From contig OV050030.1 of the NCBI GenBank assembly GCA_920105625.2, positions 318,608,368 through 318,672,367 on the forward strand: DNA of 64,000 nucleotides. Direction: 5' to 3'. The translations under genes and the position numbers were made by a program. The DNA is from Clusia tigrina (taxonomy: Eukaryota > Arthropoda > Insecta > Diptera > Clusiidae). This document shows, in pieces, positions 56,437-64,000 of the stretch. Positions within the stretch are counted from its first letter, which is position 1, and each line of letters begins with the position of its first letter. The notes under the pieces were generated by a model. The model was given only the letters and a program-made list of their open reading frames with translations, had not been told where the DNA came from and searched no databases.

Positions 56437-56781
56437 ACAAGAGTCACCTATACCTTTATGAAACCAGGTTTCAGATATACAAATTACATCAACAGATTAG
56501 TTCTCAAAGTTATAGAGTGTTTAACACAATCCATCTTAGGATGCGATCGTAAGGTGTATAAAATTCCACAATCACCACAGAGTTGGGGTTGTTAGGTTTC
56601 GGCTTAATGCGAAAAATATCCTTAATCGGAGGGGACAAAAAATCAATAGACAAATTAAATTGAAAGAGCTTTTTAGATTCTCCTTATTAGAAAAAGGCAA
56701 TCCAAAAAGAGCAGCATCCATGGGTGATCAACCGCACTGCCACTACAATTGTTGCCTTCACTTAGCTGTTGAGTGAGTTTA

Positions 56782-57105
56782 TCACAGGCGAGCAGCTAGA
56801 GCACACTTTTTGAATCTCTCTCCAATTGATCCCAACTCACTATCCAGCCTGCTCACCACACAAGACAATTCGGCCGAGAGCTGACTGAACAGGCTGTCAG
56901 TATGGTGCCGAAGACGATCCTCAAGCTGCTTGATCTCAGCCCTAGCATGCGCCTTCAATCTTTCCTCCACTGCCATCAGTTGAGTAGTAAAAGCACTCAC
57001 ACCACCGCTGGCCAATTTCGGCATATTGTCACACTTGATGTTGCCGCGCTGCTCAGTTTGACGAGTCAGTGTCATTTGTCTAGCCGAATAGTTGCAATAA
57101 CACAA
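56782..57105 (-). pseudogene. CR1-like ORF1 coiled coil (right arm)
   Basis: 107 residues, as 1849-2208 but lacking DKKIHCLEEHVS near the end, and with FTTQL for FSTQL. Confidence 0.5.
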
Positions 57106-57558
57106 TATAGGCTCAAAGAAAGACAGTTATTGACGATGGCATAAAACAGAGAGCATGAAACAGAAAAATAGCAACACCAGAATCGATGTAAACAATAAAT
57201 ACACAACATTCACAAAGAGAAAGTAATTGACTACTTGAGCACACCCAAAAACAGTTAATTTGGTGTATGCTTATTGATGTTGCTATTAAGAGACACTAAT
57301 TGTTGTTACTCTTCTTATTTTGCCGTTTGAGTCTGTTCAGTTCAATTTAATTATGTTATTTCGAAGGAATTAGCACATATTTTGACACTATTACTCCATT
57401 TAATTTGAGGTAGTTGAAAAAAATCTATTTTTACATTTATATTTTTACTTTTGTTAAAGATCAATACAAGAAACTTGAACCAATCATCGTGAGTCACTTT
57501 TTCGATCGCATTGTTTACTATACATAAGTTTGTTCGTTTACGCCAGCGCCTATCTCCG

Positions 57559-58385
57559 GCGCCAAAAGGCGCATAAAAACTACGAGAGACCAGGACTCCT
57601 CAGAAACGACCCGCAACAATTGGCGCAGCCGATAGAGTCCGGCCAACATGAGGATACATGTTGGGGATACACCACAATAAATGCCAGTGTTTCTAGCATG
57701 TGTACGAGTATATTGTTTTCATTGTTTTTCGCTAAGGACATTTGAAATGCACATTATTTTTATAGAAGTACACACATTTAAGCTTAGGGTAGTAGGCAAA
57801 CATTATTTCAATTAGTGGTGCATACAACACGGGTGCATAGCAAAGTGATATTAATTTGAGAACGATAACAAAAGAAGCGGGAATACGATAAATTTAAATA
57901 AATAATCTGTAGTCACATTCGGTAGTTGTGCAGTTATTAAGTGTAATTTTTATACTTACATTTTCTCTTTGGTATTACACTGCGAGTGCTTTTATATTTA
58001 AATGTTTATTTTTATAAAAATAAATCTGAAAACTTTATTTAATAAATCTGAAAACTTTATTTAAGTGTCTCAGACATTTCGGGTTAATGAATAATTAATT
58101 TTGTAATTTTGGATTTTGAAAATTATTACGTTTGTGTTAAATTATTACGTTTGGGAAGAAAAATTAATTTTAAAATTAAAAACAAAGTAAAATCTTCCTT
58201 GTTGTTTTCAAATTGACTCAAATGAGATTAACTGCAAAGAATCATTTGAAGAATAGGATTCTTTGCAGTTAATCTCATGAGACGTAAACCTAGACCAGAA
58301 CCATCATGCACTTTACACCTCTATTCTTACTCAGTCACAAAACTCAACACAGGCACATTTGTCAGCCGAGTATCAGTAGAGACTC
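57559..58385. other. Extra segment of about 0.8 kb absent from the left arm
   Basis: Lies between CTCCGG and AGAGACTC, which are nearly adjacent in the left arm. Near its start, AATTGGCGCAGCCGATAGAG resembles a gypsy-type primer-binding site next to an LTR end. A 25-bp word (AATAAATCTGAAAACTTTATTTAA-like) is duplicated near 58018-58068. No ORF is convincing. Present in both tandem units. Confidence 0.45.
58222..58278. repeat. 22-bp perfect inverted repeat (hairpin, 13-nt loop)
   Basis: ATGAGATTAACTGCAAAGAA plus TC pairs exactly with its reverse complement ending at 58278. The second tandem unit has lost 9 bp of the first half. Confidence 0.85.
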
Positions 58386-58631
58386 AGAGCTATTCACAGA
58401 GAAAAGTGAAAGCTCTCTGAGTGACACATGTGATTTTTATTGAGACAACATCGATAGCATGTCACAGCGACATACATATAAAAAATTAATGAATTTTTTT
58501 TTATTTAATAATTTATTTTATCACAAATAAACAATAAAAAATTAACCAGGAGAAATCAAAGGACTACGCAGCAGCAGCTTCAATTTTATGTCGCATTTAG
58601 CAAAAGGCACGCGGAGCTGCAGGCAGGAAAT

Positions 58632-59120
58632 TTGCATTCGGATGTCATCTTTGTTTTCTTGTGTTCGGTTCTCTTACCAAAAGTATACATGTATCTCTGG
58701 GAGCAGACATTAAAAAACAAGACTGATACCCCGCAATGGAAGCAGTTGGGCGATATCTTGGCGAAACGGTTCCAAATGATTGAAGCCGTGGCCGATTTGA
58801 GCTCTCCTAACGCGCTGTCTATATCTCGTATAGGAAAAAATCCTTCCTCTACAACGTCGAATCAATCATCGCATCACACACTGGCGGGAAGCTCAAGTTG
58901 TTCAATGTGTAGTGTGCGGAAGCATCTGCTTTACGCCTGTCGACAGATTGTGCGACTATCAGTAGAGGATTATATTGCGCTATTTCAACTGTTTGTCAGA
59001 ACATCATGTATTAAAGCTTGTCCAAGTAAAAACACTTGCTGGAAATACCGACAACATCACCATTCTATCCTGCATAGCGATACCGTCGCCCAAATACAGG
59101 TCAAACACGTTGACGAATGA
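58632..59120 (+). pseudogene. BEL-A gag C-terminus (tandem unit 2)
   Basis: Same as 52908-53369. The extra nine N-terminal residues come from the duplication junction, so the frame start here is artificial. Confidence 0.65.
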
Positions 59121-59430
59121 TCTCGCAGCTTAAGACAATCAAATGCATTCCACTATAGAAGAAAAGTCAGTCAAATAGTTCACTCAGTCACCACATCAAA
59201 AGGCACAGCCCTTGTGTCAATAATATTGTTTGTGTTTTAGTTGACCCCTCTTCGAAAGCATCATTCGTCTCAGAAAGGCTAAAACGTTTGTTGTGGTTTT
59301 GATATGCAAATGATGCGATGCTACTATATTCGGTCTTAATGATGTCGTCAGCACTAATTCCAGTCAATTATCTTCTTTTTTTATAGGTTCGTTGCTGGAT
59401 AGCAAGTTTTAACAGTAGGTCTCAGATTTT

Positions 59431-59646
59431 GTGTTTCCCAAAATCACTAGCACCCTCTCCTTGTGTGGGCTTGATCCTGGACAACTTAATTTATTGGTAC
59501 GTCTGGATTATGTGGACCCAACGTTCTCGCAAGGCACCCCAGTCGATCTTCTCCTGGGTGGCGACTTGTATCCTCTTATTATACGTGAAGGACTAACAAT
59601 TCATATTCTCAATTCACTTGTGGAACAACGCACGTCGTTTGGATAG
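59431..59646 (+). pseudogene. BEL-A protease-like region (tandem unit 2)
   Basis: Same translation as 53680-53895. Confidence 0.6.
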
Positions 59647-59745
59647 ATACTTACTCGGACCTTTGGCTGCAGCACGCAATACATCAGTCCCAGCTTCTGT
59701 TTCTGCCCATTTTACAGAAGTTTCTCTTAACGTACAGCTGAAGAA

Positions 59746-60012
59746 GTGGAAGAAGTTTGTGCGACTATACACGTACCGCAGGCAGACTTTGAATGCGAAA
59801 TTTACACAAAAACGACTCGGCGATCTGTTTCTGGTCGTCACGTTTTTGATCTTACATTCAAGAAGTTAGGCACATATGAATTTCGTGGACAATCTCGGTT
59901 AATCGCGTGTTGGCTGTTTCGACACAATGAACGAACATTGATACGGCGCAAAGAGTTAAAACTAGAATACGATCAAGTTCTAACAGAATTTTTAGATTTA
60001 GGATGCCAGTAA
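59746..60012 (+). pseudogene. BEL-A region between protease and RT (tandem unit 2)
   Basis: Same translation as 53995-54261. Confidence 0.6.
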
Positions 60013-60392
60013 TGCAACTTCCGTGCGACATTCCTCCACAACATTATTAACCGCCCCATAAGACGATCATCAACCCTGACAGCTCCACCCAGAAGTTTTT
60101 TTTATTTTCTTTTTATTTAAATTTAATTTTTTTTACCACGAAGCTGCGTGTAGTATTTAATGGGTCTTCACCATCATAGAGCAATCGCAGCTTAAATGAT
60201 ATTCTTCATGTCGGTAAGGCGCTACAACAGGACTTAACCATTCTTATTCTCAAGTGGCAATTAGAAAAAAGAGAGATGTATCGGCTAACTTTAGTTAATC
60301 AGACAGCTTATCAGCGCTTAATCTTTCGAAAAACTCCAAGTCAGGAGTTACTCCAAGTCAGGAGTTACTCTCCACCAATTGGCAATTGGTGA

Positions 60393-60764
60393 ATGCCACC
60401 GTTTTCCAATGGAAACTCAGATTTTGCGGAAAAAATGTACTTAGAAGTTGTCCTATCATGTGCTCACTCAAATGCCTCTGCGATTCATGCTCGCGACGAT
60501 ATCAAAAACATTCTCTCAGCAAGTTGCTTTAAGTTAGGGAAGTTGGCTTCCAACTTCCGTGAAACCCTTCAAAAAATACCAATTTATCACTTGCTTAATG
60601 AAAGCCTCTTAACATTGTCTGGTAAGAGCACGGCCAAAGCGGATAACAGAGTTGCAATGTCTGGGAAAAGAGTTCAACAGGAGCCATGGGTTGTTATTAC
60701 CTCAGATGGTCAAGTACAGCAAAGGAAATTACTTTGCGAAAAATTTCGCAGTGTTCAGCAATAG
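60393..60764 (+). pseudogene. BEL-A reverse transcriptase fragment (tandem unit 2)
   Basis: As 54642-55013 with one change, FRRVQQ to FRSVQQ, at the end. Confidence 0.6.
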
Positions 60765-60827
60765 CCTGGTCAACAAATGGGCAGTCATATTTAATTCTAG
60801 ATTAGAGGGAGACTAGGACAGCAAACT

Positions 60828-61366
60828 ATGAGTTCCGTTTCATCTGACGAGGAAGTAAGGAATACATTGAAATCGGTACAGTCAGAGGTAGAACTGTTTA
60901 CTGGAAAACAACTTATCACTTCGAAGCGAGTACGAGCAGGGAAGAAGCTCAGGAATTGTGGAAGCAGACAAACGCCGGAGGAGCTGTGTCGCAATTAGAT
61001 ATAGCGGATCAAGCCTGGACAGCAATTCAGAGCAGAGCAGAGGAGAAGTTGTTCCAATTTCATAAAGAAACGGAAGGTTTGAGGCCACACGAAGAGTACC
61101 TTGAGAATATGTTAAGAAACTTTCTCAAAGGCTAACAGAAACAGACGAAGCAGCATAAAGTTGCAGATTTATATGCGCTTTTAGATAGAACATACTTAAA
61201 ACAAAATTCGTACGACTGTCTCATACGGGAAATTCAGGATTCCACTCAGAACCTGAGAGCTTGGGAGCGAAGGCCTAGATGTCTGGAGAACGCTGCCGAG
61301 ACGGAAGCCAACAGGCAGTTTCCAGGAAACATTTCAGTATACAAGCCTCAAGTACACTTAATCTAA
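60828..61366 (+). pseudogene. Unrecognised retroelement-like coding relic (tandem unit 2)
   Basis: Copy of 55077-55615. Confidence 0.35.
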
Positions 61367-63000
61367 TGCAGAGTACTTTATCTTGTTGATAGAGAGAGCA
61401 ACATCACCTTTACCAACAGAAATAAATTCAAACACAAATGGGCATTCAAAAACATAGTCCCTTGCAACTACAGCAGACATATTATCAGCAGACGGTGAAC
61501 TTCTACTAAAATAGTCATTCAGAATACCCGGATCAATCCGACAGCCATCAAATTTTTCATGGCATACCCCAACTTGTCTTAAATTATTCCATAGCTACTT
61601 GGAAGGTCGTCCTAGACATAGTCTGGACATGAAATATCTGCGTTCAGAGAATTTAATAGTAGAGTCTGCACCTTTTTTGGCTCTTTTGTGCTCTTCCCAT
61701 CTAGATGCAGTTGGATTTCTTTTCCACTGTTTTTTGTTCTAAGCCGATTTTTAAGAGCAAATTGGTATTATTCGTAAACCAAGGAAAACTGCTGTTAGTG
61801 ACAGAGCGAGTAACAAGTGGAACATACAAGTCAAGATTAAACAAAGAGTCAAGATTAATTCAGTTATAGTCTTGAAAAGAAAAAGATTTTTCTCAACGAA
61901 TGGGTTTAGATTTATAGTCAATGAACAAAAAATTTGATCGTGGTTGGATATAAACGATAAAAGAAAATGGATCCAAACAGCAGTAACGATAAGGATTATA
62001 TACACATGACAGAAAAACTTTAGTGCTATTGTCATAAATTTCAACACTTAGAAATTCACCATCTGAGCCTCCAGAAATGTTTAACAAATTCACTCTTAAA
62101 TTACTTTTACAATATATTGCCACACCCCCGCCATTTTTTTGATCTAATCGATCATTTCGAAAAAGCTTGTAGTTACTTATATTCAAACAAGAGTCACCTA
62201 TACCTTTATGAAACCAGGTTTCAGATATACAAATTACATCAACAGATTAGTTCTCAAAGTTATAGAGTGTTTAACACAATCCATCTTAGGATGCGATCGT
62301 AAGGTGTATAAAATTCCACAATCACCACAGAGTTGGGGTTGTTAGGTTTCGGCTTAATGCGAAAAATATCCTTAATCGGAGGGGACAAAAAATCAATAGA
62401 CAAATTAAATTGAAAGAGCTTTTTAGATTCTCCTTATTAGAAAAAGGCAATCCAAAAAGAGCAGCATCCATGGGTGATCAACCGCACTGCCACTACAATT
62501 GTTGCCTTCACTTAGCTGTTGAGTGAGTTTATCACAGGCGAGCAGCTAGAGCACACTTTTTGAATCTCTCTCCAATTGATCCCAACTCACTATCCAGCCT
62601 GCTCACCACACAAGACAATTCGGCCGAGAGCTGACTGAACAGGCTGTCAGTATGGTGCCGAAGACGATCCTCAAGCTGCTTGATCTCAGCCCTAGCATGC
62701 GCCTTCAATCTTTCCTCCACTGCCATCAGTTGAGTAGTAAAAGCACTCACACCACCGCTGGCCAATTTCGGCATATTGTCACACTTGATGTTGCCGCGCT
62801 GCTCAGTTTGACGAGTCAGTGTCATTTGTCTAGCCGAATAGTTGCAATAACACAATATAGGCTCAAAGAAAGACAGTTATTGACGATGGCATAAAACAGA
62901 GAGCATGAAACAGAAAAATAGCAACACCAGAATCGATGTAAACAATAAATACACAACATTCACAAAGAGAAAGTAATTGACTACTTGAGCACACCCAAAA
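61367..63000 (-). mobile_element. CR1-like non-LTR relic (tandem unit 2)
   Basis: Copy of 55616-57250. ORF1 coiled coil at 62532-62855 and endonuclease at 61893-62186. One base fewer in a T-run keeps frame 61751-62047 open longer than in unit 1. Confidence 0.55.
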
Positions 63001-64000
63001 ACAGTTAATTTGGTGTATGCTTATTGATGTTGCTATTAAGAGACACTAATTGTTGTTACTCTTCTTATTTTGCCGTTTGAGTCTGTTCAGTTCAATTTAA
63101 TTATGTTATTTCGAAGGAATTAGCACATATTTTGACACTATTACTCCATTTAATTTGAGGTAGTTGAAAAAAATCTATTTTTACATTTATATTTTTACTT
63201 TTGTTAAAGATCAATACAAGAAACTTGAACCAATCATCGTGAGTCACTTTTTCGATCGCATTGTTTACTATACATAAGTTTGTTCGTTTACGCCAGCGCC
63301 TATCTCCGGCGCCAAAAGGCGCATAAAAACTACGAGAGACCAGGACTCCTCAGAAACGACCCGCAACAATTGGCGCAGCCGATAGAGTCCGGCCAACATG
63401 AGGATACATGTTGGGGATACACCACAATAAATGCCAGTGTTTCTAGCATGTGTACGAGTATATTGTTTTCATTGTTTTTCGCTAAGGACATTTGAAATGC
63501 ACATTATTTTTATAGAAGTACACACATTTAAGCTTAGGGTAGTAGGCAAACATTATTTCAATTAGTGGTGCATACAACACGGGTGCATAGCAAAGTGATA
63601 TTAATTTGAGAACGATAACAAAAGAAGCGGGAATACGATAAATTTAAATAAATAATCTGTAGTCACATTCGGTAGTTGTGCAGTTATTAAGTGTAATTTT
63701 TATACTTACATTTTCTCTTTGGTATTACACTGCGAGTGCTTTTATATTTAAATGTTTATTTTTATAAAAATAAATCTGAAAACTTTATTTAATAAATCTG
63801 AAAACTTTATTTAAGTGTCTCAGACATTTCGGGTTAATGAATAATTAATTTTGTAATTTTGGATTTTGAAAATTATTACGTTTGTGTTAAATTATTACGT
63901 TTGGGAAGAAAAATTAATTTTAAAATTAAAAACAAAGTAAAATCTTCCTTGTTGTTTTCAAATTGACTCAAATGAGAAAGAATCATTTGAAGAATAGGAT

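Larger units (their letters stand above)
55616..57250 (-). mobile_element. CR1-like non-LTR relic (right arm)
   Basis: Mirror of 1700-3462: ORF1 coiled coil (56782-57105) and endonuclease (56109-56436). Both right-side copies share a 36-bp in-frame deletion in ORF1. Confidence 0.55.
36474..58638 (-). repeat. Right arm of the giant imperfect palindrome
   Basis: This is the reverse complement of the left arm minus 14364-33998, plus a Loa-like insertion (40454-46054) and an extra segment at about 57559-58385. The arm ends at 58638, where a tandem copy of 52888 onward begins. Differences from the left arm are scattered substitutions and small indels, so it is not a perfect copy. Confidence 0.9.
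52888..58638 (+). repeat. Tandem duplication unit 1 (5,751 bp)
   Basis: Every landmark recurs 5,750-5,751 bp downstream. Contains BEL-A, the unrecognised relic, the CR1-like relic and the extra segment. Confidence 0.95.
58639..64000 (+). repeat. Tandem duplication unit 2 (runs off the window)
   Basis: Direct copy of unit 1, starting CGGATGTCATC, with 5.36 kb visible. Differences are few: R to S at about 60754, a T-run shorter by one near 61888, and a 9-bp deletion near 63977. Confidence 0.95.

Overview
The window looks like repeat-rich, probably heterochromatic DNA of a fly (Diptera). I infer this from the mix of element families: irritans-type mariner, Tc1-like, Jockey-, Loa- and CR1-like non-LTR elements, BEL/Pao, errantivirus-like and Osvaldo/Ulysses-like LTR elements. 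I see no convincing host gene, rRNA, tRNA or CRISPR. Almost every long reading frame belongs to a transposable element, and most are broken.

Layout. 1-420 is the 3' end of a Tc1-like transposon, followed by long (TA)n tracts to about 1090. From 1125 to 58638 the sequence is one giant imperfect palindrome. The left arm is 1125-36224, the right arm is 36474-58638, and the axis is a 249-bp spacer flanked by the 5' ends of two inverted mariner copies. Read inward from the left, the arm holds a CR1-like relic, an unrecognised coding relic, a BEL/Pao relic (BEL-A), errantivirus env and pol relics split by a second BEL/Pao element (BEL-B), a Jockey-like relic (Jockey-B) carrying an opposite-strand one (Jockey-C), and then the mariner zone. 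The right arm repeats this in mirror order.

Left arm only (14364-33998). This 19.6-kb block holds the rest of Jockey-B and Jockey-C and a 4.5-kb Jockey-A. Jockey-A is itself interrupted by an LTR-like insert, a 5'-truncated Loa-like copy with a 12-bp target duplication, and an 8.4-kb Osvaldo/Ulysses-like LTR element that is nearly complete (gag open, one stop in pol, 4-bp target duplication). The right arm lacks the block, and the junction shows 4-bp microhomology (GCTT).

Right arm only. A full-length Loa-clade element (40454-46054) has two open ORFs and a 12-bp target duplication; it interrupts the errantivirus pol relic. A segment of about 0.8 kb (57559-58385) is also absent from the left arm. 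The outer 5,751 bp of the right arm (52888-58638) is duplicated in direct tandem (58639 to beyond the window end).

Inferred order of events: nested insertions; inverted duplication with its axis at a mariner end; divergence of the arms, including the 19.6-kb loss, the Loa insertion and small indels; then the tandem duplication. Element boundaries are exact only where a target duplication, LTR edge or repeat edge is stated; the others are estimates.
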